The notes under the pieces: model-generated
What the model saw: only the letters and a program-made list of their open reading frames with translations
What the model was told of the DNA's origin: nothing
Databases searched by the model: none
Translations under genes and position numbers: made by a program
Origin: Methylococcaceae bacterium
Lineage (GTDB): Bacteria; Pseudomonadota; Gammaproteobacteria; Methylococcales; Methylomonadaceae
Assembly: GCA_030693065.1 (NCBI GenBank)
Contig: JAUYBL010000010.1
Coordinates: forward strand, 1 to 64,000
Direction of reading: 5' to 3'
Length of the DNA: 64,000 bases
Shown here: piece by piece, positions 27,685 to 37,151 of the stretch
Layout of the letters: each line of letters opens with the position of its first letter
Position numbering within the stretch: position 1 is the stretch's first letter

Positions 27685-28962
27685 CTAATTACAAATCCTT
27701 TTGCTCGGAAAACGGCAACTAAAACTACTGCCTTTACTTAATTCACTGGTGATTTGCAATTTACCGTCATGGCGCATTAAGACATGTTTAACAATCGCCA
27801 GACCTAAGCCAGTGCCGCTGATTTTTTTATCGCGCTTAACTTCGGCTCGGTAAAATCGTTCGGTAATACGGGGTATGTCTGCAGAAGTAATACCTTCGCC
27901 AACATCAATAACATCGAGAACAACCTCAGTTTCCGAGCGGTACCAACTCACCTTAACAACCGCTTTTTCTGGTGAGTATTTCAAGGCATTCTCTATTAGA
28001 TTGGTAAAGGCACTACGCAATTCATGTTCATCACCCATGATATGAACATCAGTCAGCAACGTTAATTGAATGCGATTACCAATTTCCGCCAATGCATCAC
28101 CTTCGTTGCAAATTTGATTCAACAACGAAGGTACGTTTACGCACACTGTTTTTCTTTGTTGCGTCTCCAAGCGGGTTAATAGCAGCAGATCATCGACAAG
28201 ATGTTGCATGCGTTCGGTTTGTCCTTGCATTTGTTGTAAGGACGCGGTCAATAGCGGCGATTGGCCCTCGTCAATATCCTGCAAAGTTTCCAGATAACCT
28301 CTTAGCACCGTTAATGGCGTTCTAAGTTCATGCGAGACATTCGCAACAAAATCCTTGCGCATGTTTTCGATTATTCTGACTTGCGTGACATCCTTAGCAA
28401 GTAACAAACGTAAACCCGCACCATAGTTGACAATTCTGACTTCCAGCGTAATGCGTTTATTAACCGGTGAGGGTAAAAAAACCACTTCGCTATAATTTTT
28501 TACCCTTAAATATTCAATAAACTCCGGAAAACGAATCAGATTGGGAATGCGCTGCCCCCGGTCAGTTTGCTGTAAACCAAACACATCTCTTGCGGCTTTA
28601 TTGGTCCACTGAATTTCATCATTCTGCCCCAACACCACTGCCGCATCAGGCAGAGCTTCAGTGGATTGACGAAATTGATCGATTATTTTGCTTAGCTTTT
28701 TTTTACGACGTCGTTCATTTTTGCGGAGACGATAAACGTGGAAATAAATTTCCTCCCACACGCCTTTAATTTTCGGATATTTACCGCGGCCACCGGTTTT
28801 GATCCAATGTTCAAAACGGTTAATTTGATAAAGTTGGTAGATTAAGAAATAAAGTGCCAGCAACAACATTAACGGCAAAAATAAGCCGGTGGCTACACCG
28901 ACAATTGATACCACTAACAACAGTAGTAGTGCGTTAATTATCTCTTTTTGCCAAACTTCCAT
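27685..28962 (-). CDS. phoR: Phosphate-regulon sensor histidine kinase PhoR
   Basis: This 425-aa inner-membrane sensor phosphorylates PhoB under phosphate limitation. Two N-terminal membrane segments (about 10-45) are followed by a PAS-like domain (ALPDAAVVLGQNDEIQWTNKAA). The H-box is FVANVSHELRTPLTVLRGYLE. ATPase boxes are NLIENALKYSP and GTGLGLAIVKHVL. It lies 26 bp downstream of phoB, the usual phoB-phoR order. Confidence 0.95.
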   Translation of the reverse strand: MEVWQKEIINALLLLLVVSIVGVATGLFLPLMLLLALYFLIYQLYQINRFEHWIKTGGRGKYPKIKGVWEEIYFHVYRLRKNERRRKKKLSKIIDQFRQSTEALPDAAVVLGQNDEIQWTNKAARDVFGLQQTDRGQRIPNLIRFPEFIEYLRVKNYSEVVFLPSPVNKRITLEVRIVNYGAGLRLLLAKDVTQVRIIENMRKDFVANVSHELRTPLTVLRGYLETLQDIDEGQSPLLTASLQQMQGQTERMQHLVDDLLLLTRLETQQRKTVCVNVPSLLNQICNEGDALAEIGNRIQLTLLTDVHIMGDEHELRSAFTNLIENALKYSPEKAVVKVSWYRSETEVVLDVIDVGEGITSADIPRITERFYRAEVKRDKKISGTGLGLAIVKHVLMRHDGKLQITSELSKGSSFSCRFPSKRICN

Positions 28963-28988
28963 AATATTTATATCCCAGAAACAACATC

Positions 28989-29705
28989 CTAAGTGACGTC
29001 AACGGTAGAACCTAAATCCAACAATGAAAACCGATAGCCAAATCCTCTGACTGTTTGCACTAAATCTTCCCGGCCGTATTCGCCGAGAATTTTTCGTAAG
29101 CGTCGAATATGGACATCAACAGTACGCTCTTCAATATATACACTGCGTCCCCAGACCTGATCCAGCAACTGCGTGCGATTAAATACCTTATCAGGATGCG
29201 TCATAAAAAATTGCATCAGTCGAAACTCAGTCGGACTCACATCCAGCTGTTTATCCCCAATACTAAGCCGATGCTGTTCGCTATCCAATACCAAATCACC
29301 CAACGTAATGGAACCGTCACCTTGTATTTTACTGGTTCTACGCAGCACTGCACGAATACGTGCCACCAACTCTTTGGGAGAAAACGGCTTGGTCATATAG
29401 TCATCTGCACCGACTTCCAAGCCTCTGACTTTATCTTCTTCTTCGCCACGAGCGGTTAACAAAATAATTGGAATATCTTGGTATACCGGTTCTTTTTTGA
29501 GCCGTCTGGCCCATTCGACACCGCTAATCCCCGGTAACATCCAATCCAGAAGAATCAAATCCGGTACACATTCATCTAAAGCCACAGCCGCTGCCTGTGT
29601 ATCTTGTGCTGCCATTGCCTTAAAACCAGCCTGCTCCAGCACCATAACCAACATAGACCGAATAGCATCTTCATCTTCAACCACAAGAACATTAAAACTG
29701 GACAT
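28989..29705 (-). CDS. phoB: Phosphate-regulon response regulator PhoB
   Basis: This 238-aa OmpR-family regulator has a receiver with phospho-acceptor Asp in LILLDWMLPGISG and Lys in DDYMTKPFSPKEL. The C-terminal winged helix shows SPTEFRLMQFFMTHPDKVFNR and RTVDVHIRRLRK. It activates phosphate-starvation genes by binding Pho boxes. A Pho-box-like sequence 43 bp upstream suggests autoactivation. phoR follows. Confidence 0.96.
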   Translation of the reverse strand: MSSFNVLVVEDEDAIRSMLVMVLEQAGFKAMAAQDTQAAAVALDECVPDLILLDWMLPGISGVEWARRLKKEPVYQDIPIILLTARGEEEDKVRGLEVGADDYMTKPFSPKELVARIRAVLRRTSKIQGDGSITLGDLVLDSEQHRLSIGDKQLDVSPTEFRLMQFFMTHPDKVFNRTQLLDQVWGRSVYIEERTVDVHIRRLRKILGEYGREDLVQTVRGFGYRFSLLDLGSTVDVT

Positions 29706-29747
29706 AAATTCACCAAATAGAGAGACGGCGCATTTTAACAGTGTCCA

Positions 29748-29766
29748 TGTTACCTTTTTGTGACAG
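29748..29766 (-). promoter_or_regulatory. Pho box upstream of phoB
   Basis: On the minus strand the sequence reads CTGTCACAAAAAGGTAACA. The first half is a near-perfect CTGTCAT repeat and the second half is weaker. It is followed after 10 bp by TAAAAT, the spacing expected between PhoB sites and a -10 element. Confidence 0.6.
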
Positions 29767-29777
29767 CCAAATTACAA

Positions 29778-30266
29778 TCATTCAGCGTTTTTAAGTTGAT
29801 ACTGCTCAGCGATGGGGCTTTTAATTTTCAAACTATTATCAAACAACGCATTGCATTGCTCTTCCAAAACACCGCCAATTACCCTGCCCTGACGAAACGG
29901 CGTCTGCGCCATCACATCAACCGCGCGAATATTGATTTGCCACCAATTATGTTGCTGAAGATAAGGAATAGACGTTCCATAGTACACATTACCGATACCC
30001 GCCCAAACAATTGCACCTTGGCACATCGGACAAGGTTCTGCAGTGGTGTATAGATCGAATTCCTGCCAATCTGCTAAACGGTGAGTTTGTGCGCAATGGT
30101 TAATAGCGACTATCTCACCATGAAAAACAGGATTCATCGCGGACTGGTTAAAACCCTCCGCGACAATCTCGCCACTGTTTCGGTTAACTATCACTGCACC
30201 AAACGGTAAGTCAGGCACCTGCAATGCCAGTTCAATCGCCCGGCGCATATATTGTTCATGGTTCAT
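29778..30266 (-). CDS. Nucleoside/guanine deaminase, CDA superfamily
   Basis: This 162-aa zinc deaminase of the tRNA-adenosine/guanine deaminase group has zinc ligands His49 in FHGEIVAI (catalytic Glu51) and Cys79/Cys82 in EPCPMC. The HGE in place of HAE and the C-terminal extension favour guanine-deaminase-like enzymes over TadA, but the substrate cannot be settled from sequence by eye. Confidence 0.8.
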   Translation of the reverse strand: MNHEQYMRRAIELALQVPDLPFGAVIVNRNSGEIVAEGFNQSAMNPVFHGEIVAINHCAQTHRLADWQEFDLYTTAEPCPMCQGAIVWAGIGNVYYGTSIPYLQQHNWWQINIRAVDVMAQTPFRQGRVIGGVLEEQCNALFDNSLKIKSPIAEQYQLKNAE

Positions 30267-30413
30267 TTGAAAGCCCTTTTTGCCGCCTATTATCCTACAA
30301 AAAAACTGGACTCAGCTTTAGATTATCTGCATAGTTGCCCTGTGATACTAGGCCAGGAGCTGACCTGCTAGACATCACAACCATCTTAATAACTATAAAT
30401 TTGGAGACTATTC

Positions 30414-30833
30414 ATGAGTATATTAAAAGAATTTAAGGAATTTGCAGTCAAAGGCAATGCCGTTGATATGGCGGTAGGTATTATTATTGGCGCCGCGTTC
30501 GGCAAGATTATATCGTCGATGGTCGCAGACGTAATCATGCCGCCGATTGGCTTATTGGTTGGCGGTGTTGATTTCACTAAGCTGGCTGTCACGCTCAAAG
30601 AAGCTGAAGACAAAATACCGGCTGTCACTCTTAATTACGGAAATTTCATCCAAACAACTGTCGACTTTACCATCATTGCTTTCGCCATTTTTATGGTCGT
30701 TAAATTGCTCAACAAACTTAAAAAAGAGGAAGTAGCAGCTCCTGCGCCTGAGCCAGGTCCAAGCAAAGAAGAGTTATTGTTGACAGAAATCCGTGATTTA
30801 CTAAAAGAAAAAAATAAGCAAGACGCCAGTTAA
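30414..30833 (+). CDS. mscL: Large-conductance mechanosensitive channel
   Basis: This 139-aa MscL opens under membrane tension to release solutes on hypo-osmotic shock. Its N-terminus is [20 protein letters not shown] with the first membrane helix ([26 protein letters not shown] continues it). The second helix is at about 74-97 ([17 protein letters not shown]), with a charged C-terminal helix. Length is normal. It converges on clpB. GGAG precedes the start. Confidence 0.95.
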   Translation: MSILKEFKEFAVKGNAVDMAVGIIIGAAFGKIISSMVADVIMPPIGLLVGGVDFTKLAVTLKEAEDKIPAVTLNYGNFIQTTVDFTIIAFAIFMVVKLLNKLKKEEVAAPAPEPGPSKEELLLTEIRDLLKEKNKQDAS

Positions 30834-30911
30834 AATTAACGTCTTGCTCTGATTGCGGCCTCATATCACCGCAGTCAATGGGTATCGCGATATTTAGTTT
30901 CGGGATACCCA
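30819..30911. terminator. Convergent termination region, mscL/clpB
   Basis: Two inverted repeats lie between the converging genes: CAAGACG (30819) with CGTCTTG (30840), the first arm inside the mscL end, and TGGGTATC (30879) with GATACCCA (30904). Neither has a long T run, so termination is plausible but weak. Confidence 0.4.
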
Positions 30912-30917
30912 ATTAAA

Positions 30918-33494
30918 TCAAGCTTTTACAAACTCCATTTCACCATCAACCACATCCACCTTAATGGTGTCACCGGCGATAAAATTGCCTGCAAGTATTT
31001 CCTGTGCCAGAGGATTTTCCAACTGATGCTGAATGGCTCGCTTCATCGGCCTTGCGCCATACACCGGATCAAAACCAGCTTCACCCAATAAATCCAGGGC
31101 TTGATCGGTGATTACAAAACCAATATCACGCTCTGCTAAACGACCGCGCAGATAATCGATCTGAATTGCAGAAATCGCCCTAATTTGGCTGCGGCCCAGC
31201 GGATGAAATACCACCACATCATCAATACGATTAATAAACTCAGGCCGGAAATGTCTACTGACAACCGTCATCACCGCAGCCTTCATTTCGTCGTAATTGG
31301 CTTCTCCGGATAATTCCTGAATGCGGTCAGAACCCAGGTTGGATGTCATCACAATCACGGTATTTTTAAAATCAACCGTTCTGCCCTGCCCGTCGGTCAA
31401 ACGGCCGTCATCCAACACTTGCAATAAAACATTGAAAACATCCGGATGCGCTTTTTCAACCTCATCCATCAAAATCACCGAATACGGTTTGCGTCTTACC
31501 AACTCGGTCAAATAGCCGCCTTCCTCATATCCGACATAGCCGGGAGGCGCACCGATCAAACGCGCGACCGAATGTTTTTCCATGAATTCGGACATATCGA
31601 TACGCACCATGGCATCGGTAGTATCAAACATAAACTCAGCCAAGGCTTTGCACAATTCGGTTTTACCCACCCCGGTAGGTCCCAGAAACAAAAACGAACC
31701 ATTGGGACGGTTAGGATCAGACAACCCGGCTCTGGAACGGCGTATTGCATTACTTACCGCCTTCAGCGCCTCATCTTGCCCGATCACACGCTTCGCCAAT
31801 TGCTCTTCCATATGCAACAATTTGTCGCGTTCGCCTTCCATCATTTTCGACACCGGAATGCCGGTCCACTTCGACACCACTTCGGCAATTTCTTCTTCCG
31901 TAACTTTGTTGCGCAACAAGGTCATTTTTTGCGCTTCAACCGGAGTATCGCTGATAAGTTGTTTTTCCAGCGCAGGAATAATGCCGTACTGCAATTCAGA
32001 CATACGCGCCAAGTCATTGGTACGGCTGGCCGCTTCCAACTCGGTTTTGGCATGTTCCAATTTTTCTTTAATGGATGCCGAACCTTGTAAAGACGCTTTT
32101 TCCGCTTTCCAGATTTCTTCCAAATCGGAATATTCTTTTTCCAATTCTGAAATTTCTTCTTGCAAGATTTCCAAGCGTTTTTTAGATGCGGGGTCAGATT
32201 CTTTTTTCAACGCCACTTGCTCTATTTTCAGCTGAATCAAGCGCCGATATAGCTTGTCCATTTCTTCAGGCTTGGAATCGATTTCCATACGAATCCGGCT
32301 GGCGGCCTCATCAATTAAATCAATCGCTTTATCGGGCAATTGCCGGTCAGAAATGTAGCGATATGACAACTGAGCCGCTGCGACAATTGCCGGGTCAGTA
32401 ATATCAACGCCGTGATGTACCTCGTACTTTTCTTTTAAGCCGCGCAAAATGGCAATGGTGTCTTCGACACTGGGCTCATCGACCAATACTTTTTGAAAGC
32501 GTCGTTCTAATGCTGCATCTTTTTCGATATATTTACGATACTCGTCGAGCGTGGTCGCACCCACGCAGTGCAGCTCACCACGCGCCAATGCAGGCTTTAA
32601 CATATTACCGGCATCCATTGCACCTTCGGCCTTACCGGCGCCGACCATAGTATGCAATTCGTCGATAAACAGAATCACCTGGCCTTCTTGCTTAGCAAGA
32701 TCATTCAACACCGCTTTCAGGCGCTCTTCGAACTCGCCGCGAAACTTGGCCCCGGCAATCAACGCCGCCATGTCCAATGACAACACTTGTTTGCCTTTTA
32801 TCCCTTCGGGAACTTCGCCATTTACTATACGTTGCGCCAGCCCTTCGACAATTGCCGTTTTACCCACACCAGGTTCGCCGATTAACACCGGATTATTTTT
32901 GGTGCGACGCTGCAACACTTGAATGGTTCGGCGAATTTCATCATCGCGACCGATCACTGGATCAAGCTTGCCCTGTTCGGCACGTTCGGTGAGATTGATG
33001 GTGTATTTATTTAAGGCTTGGCGTTGGTCTTCGGCATTGGCGTCATCAACCGCCTGGCCGCCGCGCATCGCATCGATGGCTTGCTCTACTTGTTGCTTGT
33101 TAACACCGGCTTTCTTCAACGTGTCTTGCAACAAGCCTTTTTCTTCAAACACCGCCAGCAAAAACAACTCGCTAGAGATAAATTTGTCATTGCGTTTTTG
33201 CGCCAGTTTGTCGGTTAAATTTAACAGTCTCGACAATTCGTTGGAGATTTGCACATCGCCACCCGATCCACTCACCGTGGCAATGCGGCCAAGTTCTTTG
33301 GTCAAATCGGTGCGCAACGCACTGGTATTCACACCCAGTTGCGTCAGCAATGGTTTAACGCTACCGCCTTCTTGGTCCAGCAACGCAAGCATGGTGTGTA
33401 CCGGCTCAATAAATTGATGATCTTTGCCTAAAGCCAAGCTTTGCGCATCAGCCAATGCTGCTTGGAACTTGCTGGTTAATTTATCCATCCGCAT
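30918..33494 (-). CDS. clpB: ATP-dependent disaggregase ClpB
   Basis: This 858-aa Hsp100 chaperone works with DnaK to dissolve protein aggregates. N-domain repeats are followed by first AAA module Walker A GEPGVGKT, a coiled-coil middle domain (about 405-525, heptad-rich), and second module [14 protein letters not shown] with the C-terminal arginine finger region. Start [11 protein letters not shown] is typical and has GAGGT upstream. A strong heat-shock promoter precedes it. Confidence 0.97.
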   Translation of the reverse strand: MRMDKLTSKFQAALADAQSLALGKDHQFIEPVHTMLALLDQEGGSVKPLLTQLGVNTSALRTDLTKELGRIATVSGSGGDVQISNELSRLLNLTDKLAQKRNDKFISSELFLLAVFEEKGLLQDTLKKAGVNKQQVEQAIDAMRGGQAVDDANAEDQRQALNKYTINLTERAEQGKLDPVIGRDDEIRRTIQVLQRRTKNNPVLIGEPGVGKTAIVEGLAQRIVNGEVPEGIKGKQVLSLDMAALIAGAKFRGEFEERLKAVLNDLAKQEGQVILFIDELHTMVGAGKAEGAMDAGNMLKPALARGELHCVGATTLDEYRKYIEKDAALERRFQKVLVDEPSVEDTIAILRGLKEKYEVHHGVDITDPAIVAAAQLSYRYISDRQLPDKAIDLIDEAASRIRMEIDSKPEEMDKLYRRLIQLKIEQVALKKESDPASKKRLEILQEEISELEKEYSDLEEIWKAEKASLQGSASIKEKLEHAKTELEAASRTNDLARMSELQYGIIPALEKQLISDTPVEAQKMTLLRNKVTEEEIAEVVSKWTGIPVSKMMEGERDKLLHMEEQLAKRVIGQDEALKAVSNAIRRSRAGLSDPNRPNGSFLFLGPTGVGKTELCKALAEFMFDTTDAMVRIDMSEFMEKHSVARLIGAPPGYVGYEEGGYLTELVRRKPYSVILMDEVEKAHPDVFNVLLQVLDDGRLTDGQGRTVDFKNTVIVMTSNLGSDRIQELSGEANYDEMKAAVMTVVSRHFRPEFINRIDDVVVFHPLGRSQIRAISAIQIDYLRGRLAERDIGFVITDQALDLLGEAGFDPVYGARPMKRAIQHQLENPLAQEILAGNFIAGDTIKVDVVDGEMEFVKA

Positions 33495-33530
33495 AGGTTT
33501 ACCTCGGGTTTTGTATTTAAGTTACTGTCA

Positions 33531-33559
33531 ACATTGGGACCGACTAGGGCTATTTCAAG
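33531..33559 (-). promoter_or_regulatory. Sigma-32 (RpoH) promoter of clpB
   Basis: On the minus strand CTTGAAA (33553-33559) is followed by 14 bp and CCCAATGT (33531-33538), close to the sigma-32 consensus CTTGAAA-N13/14-CCCCATNT. It lies 37 bp upstream of the clpB start. Confidence 0.75.
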
Positions 33560-33804
33560 CCAACCTTACAATCATCAAGCTTAAATAGATCCTGCTATCC
33601 ATCAGTCGACAAAACTGACATAAATTGCTGCTAACAATAAGATGAATCTGTGATGCGTTTATTAGTTGAATTTACGTGCGAATAAGCTCAGCTTTAGAGC
33701 CATTACCATCAATTATGAGGTTCTACAGCCAAAAACAGCAGAAAGGCTAAACCGGTGATTTAAACCTTTTGATGGGAAATTAACTACCCCAATAAGTTAG
33801 TAGG
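33560..33804. other. Intergenic region between clpB and phnP
   Basis: No gene was recognised between the clpB promoter and the phnP stop at 33805. A small GCTCAGCTTTAGAGC-type inverted repeat near 33688-33702 is the only structure noticed. Confidence 0.4.
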
Positions 33805-34614
33805 CTACAGCACTGCATTCAGGCAGTTCATATCTATACGATCTTTATCTCTGACGACTTCGATGTTATCCGGCAGCTCATCGGCATGTTCATTAAGCCA
33901 ATTATCCAAGTGATGACCAATATGCGTCAGGAGCATTTTTTTCGGCTGAATATCGGCAAAAATAGCCAACGCAAGATTGATGTCATTATGATTTCTAGGT
34001 GGCTGATTCATGGGGGGAAAGGAGCAATCCAGCACCATTAAATCGGGCTTCCAATAGTGTAAAAAAGCCTTGGTTTTTCTAGGTAAACCCACTGTGTCAG
34101 TCAGATAAGCCAATTTACCGGACGCATGTTCAAAACAGTAACCCAAGGTTATTTTAGAGTGCACCAAGGGTACCGGCGTCACTTGTAACCCGGCTAACTC
34201 AAAGGTGTCGAAGGGTAATAAGCTCCTGAAATCCAGAATGCCATGGTTTTTATGTAAATCCCCCAAGCCTTCTGTGTCATCAGGGCCATAAACAGGTAAC
34301 GACTGTCCCACGCCCCAACGCAAAGGAAACAAACCCTGCACATGGTCGGGGTGATAATGTGTCAACAGTATGCTATGCAAGGTACCGTTTGGAAAACGGT
34401 ATTTCAAATCCGGCAAACCGGCATCAAGCAGGATTTTATGCGGTCCAACCTCTAACAATGCGGAACAGGGCTCACGCCGGAAGTTGATATTAAAGGCCGC
34501 TTTTACGCAAATCTCGCACATGCAGCCATGCACAGGCACACCCGGCGCATTGCCGGTACCCAAAAATCTTATATTCAACGTTTCTCGGCCTTCAATACGC
34601 TCAATTGGATCCAT
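33805..34614 (-). CDS. phnP: Phosphoribosyl cyclic phosphodiesterase PhnP
   Basis: This 269-aa metallo-beta-lactamase-fold enzyme hydrolyses 5-phosphoribosyl 1,2-cyclic phosphate, the C-P lyase product. The metal motif THYHPDHVQGL and downstream His (LVHSKIT, DTVG, THIGHH) are present, as are the CMCEICVKA Cys pairs of the family. ATG 34614 with AGGTG upstream is chosen. It overlaps the phnN end by 14 bp. Last gene of the phosphonate operon. Confidence 0.92.
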   Translation of the reverse strand: MDPIERIEGRETLNIRFLGTGNAPGVPVHGCMCEICVKAAFNINFRREPCSALLEVGPHKILLDAGLPDLKYRFPNGTLHSILLTHYHPDHVQGLFPLRWGVGQSLPVYGPDDTEGLGDLHKNHGILDFRSLLPFDTFELAGLQVTPVPLVHSKITLGYCFEHASGKLAYLTDTVGLPRKTKAFLHYWKPDLMVLDCSFPPMNQPPRNHNDINLALAIFADIQPKKMLLTHIGHHLDNWLNEHADELPDNIEVVRDKDRIDMNCLNAVL

Positions 34615-35176
34615 TAACACCTGATTGTGTTGTCATTAATAAGTTGATAAAGGCCGCCCCGCTTTCATCCAACCGGCCATCGTTATCCAACAACGTAACA
34701 TTAGGATGACAAATGCGGTTAAACAATGTCGCCCGTTCCAGGCGGCGCTCAATTTCAGCATCGGTTTCCCGTTGTCTGTTCTTAAGACGTTCTCGCAATA
34801 CTTGAGTTGATGTTCTGATTAGAATTACCACTAGACCAGGCTCTTTTTTCAATGCTATAGGCAAATACTCGCGGGAACCGTTGATGACGACATTAAACCC
34901 TTGCGCTAACCAAAAGTTGATTTCCTTGCCGATACCATAACGAAGGCCGTGACTGTCCCATTGCATGGCAAAAAAACCCTGCCTTTCCTTAGCTGCAAAT
35001 TCCGCTTCGCTTAAGTAGATATGGTTTTCACCCACCAACTCCGGTTGCCGAGTGATATAGCGATGCGCAAATATTATTTTTTCCCGCTCGCTAAGCTGCG
35101 CTCGGGCATATTGCATCAGCGTATCTTTACCCGAACCGGATGGACCGATCACATAAAACAAGCGTCCCTGAGACAT
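34601..35176 (-). CDS. phnN: Ribose 1,5-bisphosphate phosphokinase PhnN
   Basis: This 191-aa guanylate-kinase-like enzyme phosphorylates ribose 1,5-bisphosphate to PRPP, ending phosphonate ribose salvage. The P-loop is IGPSGSGKDTLMQYA. Start MSQGRLF at 35176 overlaps the phnM stop (TAATG). A longer frame to 35224 would run inside phnM and is not preferred. Confidence 0.93.
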   Translation of the reverse strand: MSQGRLFYVIGPSGSGKDTLMQYARAQLSEREKIIFAHRYITRQPELVGENHIYLSEAEFAAKERQGFFAMQWDSHGLRYGIGKEINFWLAQGFNVVINGSREYLPIALKKEPGLVVILIRTSTQVLRERLKNRQRETDAEIERRLERATLFNRICHPNVTLLDNDGRLDESGAAFINLLMTTQSGVNGSN

Positions 35177-36327
35177 TACGCGCCTCCGTAAAGCGCTTGA
35201 TATACAGGCTGGCCGTTTACCCAAGTTTGTCTGGTTTGTGGATAAGCCTCTACAAAATCAACGCATACCAGATCAGCGCGTTTGCCCACGGCAATTTCAC
35301 CGCGATCAGCCAAGCCCAATGCCTGGGCAGGATTCAGGCTGACCAGTTGCACCGCTTCGGGCAAACTCAACACGCCGCGCTGCTCCAGCAAAAATACCGC
35401 CGCTAATAAACTAGCCGGAGCATAATCCGAGCACAAACAACTGGCTACGCCGTGTTCTATCGCATCCTGCGCCTTCATGGAGCCGCTTTGGCTTTTGCCG
35501 CGGAGGATATTCGGCGCGCCCATGATGGTGCGCATACCATGTTCGATAGCGTAGCGGGCGGTTTCCAGATTGATCGGAAATTCGCTGATATGTACGCCTA
35601 GCGCCTTGATTTCCGCTACCTTATCCGGGCAGTCGTCGTCGTGGCTGGCGACATGGACGTTTTTGGCGTGTGCATGGGCTATCAATTGTTTGACACGGAT
35701 TTGCGCGGCTTCCGCCTGGGCTAGTTTGTCATCAATGATGGCTTGCGTTTCAGCTGCGGTTTTTTGATAACTTTTTTGCAAGTAATCTTGATAAGCGCGC
35801 ATGTCCTTGAACTGGCCTTGTCCGGGGGTGTGATCCATGATCGACAGTAAATGCACACTGTCTTCATCCAACAATTCCAGCAACACCGGCAAGGCGGTGG
35901 GGTCGGTGATTTCATAACGGGTGTGGACGCGGTTATCGACCAGACCTTTGCCGTTAAAGGCGTGAATAGCGCGGACGATGTCAGCCGCCATAGCATTATT
36001 GCGCAGCCCCAATTCGGCATTGGCGAATGATAATGAGTGAAATACCGTGGTAATGCCCGCCGCAGCGTTGCGCTTGTCGGCCTGGGCAATGGCGAATTCC
36101 AATGGAAAATGCACATTAGGGCGAGGTTCGATGTCTTTTTCCAAGGCATCGGCATGCAGATCGATCATGCCGGGGAGCAAATAACGATTGCCTAAATCGA
36201 TGCTTTGCGCCGCTTTGACGGCACTGGGATTGATAGCGGTGATTTGGCCGTCTTCGATTAGCAGGCTGGCCTGGTCCATTACCTGGTCGGCTAAAACCAG
36301 GCGCGCGTTGGTAATGTGATATTGCAT
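35176..36327 (-). CDS. phnM: Alpha-D-ribose 1-methylphosphonate 5-triphosphate diphosphatase PhnM
   Basis: This 383-aa amidohydrolase removes pyrophosphate from the ribose-phosphonate triphosphate intermediate. Metal motifs are GMIDLHADALEKD near the start and a later HASHDDD (VHVASHDDDCPDKVAE) plus CSDYAP. The start ATG 36327 follows a short AGGAG. It lies between phnL (104 bp upstream, with a palindromic repeat between) and phnN (overlap). Confidence 0.94.
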   Translation of the reverse strand: MQYHITNARLVLADQVMDQASLLIEDGQITAINPSAVKAAQSIDLGNRYLLPGMIDLHADALEKDIEPRPNVHFPLEFAIAQADKRNAAAGITTVFHSLSFANAELGLRNNAMAADIVRAIHAFNGKGLVDNRVHTRYEITDPTALPVLLELLDEDSVHLLSIMDHTPGQGQFKDMRAYQDYLQKSYQKTAAETQAIIDDKLAQAEAAQIRVKQLIAHAHAKNVHVASHDDDCPDKVAEIKALGVHISEFPINLETARYAIEHGMRTIMGAPNILRGKSQSGSMKAQDAIEHGVASCLCSDYAPASLLAAVFLLEQRGVLSLPEAVQLVSLNPAQALGLADRGEIAVGKRADLVCVDFVEAYPQTRQTWVNGQPVYQALYGGA

Positions 36328-36351
36328 TAAAACTCCTAAAATTCATTTTTT

Positions 36352-36431
36352 GTAGGATGTGCTGAGGTACGAAGCGCATCAGACGGCGATTTGTCGGGAA
36401 AGATGCGCCTCCTATCGTCAGCACATCCTAC
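36352..36431. repeat. Palindromic intergenic repeat, type A
   Basis: The ends GTAGGATGTGCTGA and TCAGCACATCCTAC are perfect 14-bp inverted repeats, with an inner arm GATGCGC/GCGCATC-type pairing. It lies between phnL and phnM. A close relative is at 62811-62882, so this is a dispersed REP-like element. Confidence 0.8.
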
Positions 36432-36435
36432 GGTT

Positions 36436-37140
36436 CTAGACATTCACAACCGGCACCATCAACTCCACCACTTCATCCGCCATGCGCTTAACCAAATCGG
36501 CATGGTGAAAAATTGCCAGCATTCCGGTGCCTTGCTCTTTTTTACGCTGAATCAAGTTCACCACGCGGTCGGTGGTTTTGGCGTCCAAACTGGCGGTGGG
36601 TTCGTCCAGCAGCAACAAACGCGGAGAGGCAATCAGCCCGCGCGCCAGATTGACCCGTTGTTTCTCGCCGCCGGAAAAGGTGGCGGGCGGCACTTCCCAT
36701 AAGCGTTCCGGGATGTTCAGTTCCGCCAATAACTCCGCCGCTCGCGCCCGACCTTCCTGCTTGTCTACGCCTTGCCGATATAAAGGCATCGCCACCACAT
36801 CCAGGGTTTTTTGCCGAGGTAAGGTGTGTAAAAACTGGGTGACAAAGCCGATTTCTTCGCGGCGCAATTCCAGAATCTGGTGCTCCAAGGCCAGCGCCAA
36901 ATCCAGGGTTACACCGGCCGCCGTTTCATACAACAGCCGTCCGCTGCTGGGTAGATAGGTGCGGTAAATGCTTTTTAGTACCGATGATTTACCCGCGCCG
37001 GTAGGGCCGATTAATGCGGTCAGTTTGCCCGCATAGACCGTCAGATTAACCTGCGACGACGACGGAATGACTTTGTTTTGCTCATGCAGAAAAAAAGTCT
37101 TGGACAGGTTTTCGACGCTCAATAAGGGTTTTCTAGTCAT
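36436..37140 (-). CDS. phnL: C-P lyase ABC-type protein PhnL
   Basis: This 234-aa ABC ATPase-like subunit of the C-P lyase system shows Walker A IGPTGAGKSSVLKSIYR, signature FSGGEKQRVNLARGL and Walker B LLLLDEPTASLD. It lies 11 bp downstream of phnK, and a palindromic repeat follows. Confidence 0.94.
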   Translation of the reverse strand: MTRKPLLSVENLSKTFFLHEQNKVIPSSSQVNLTVYAGKLTALIGPTGAGKSSVLKSIYRTYLPSSGRLLYETAAGVTLDLALALEHQILELRREEIGFVTQFLHTLPRQKTLDVVAMPLYRQGVDKQEGRARAAELLAELNIPERLWEVPPATFSGGEKQRVNLARGLIASPRLLLLDEPTASLDAKTTDRVVNLIQRKKEQGTGMLAIFHHADLVKRMADEVVELMVPVVNV

Positions 37141-37151
37141 TGTCTTGCTCC

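Noticed and set aside
31446-32235. Two long plus-strand frames opposite clpB
   Set aside because: They are antisense shadows of the well-conserved clpB and show no family features.
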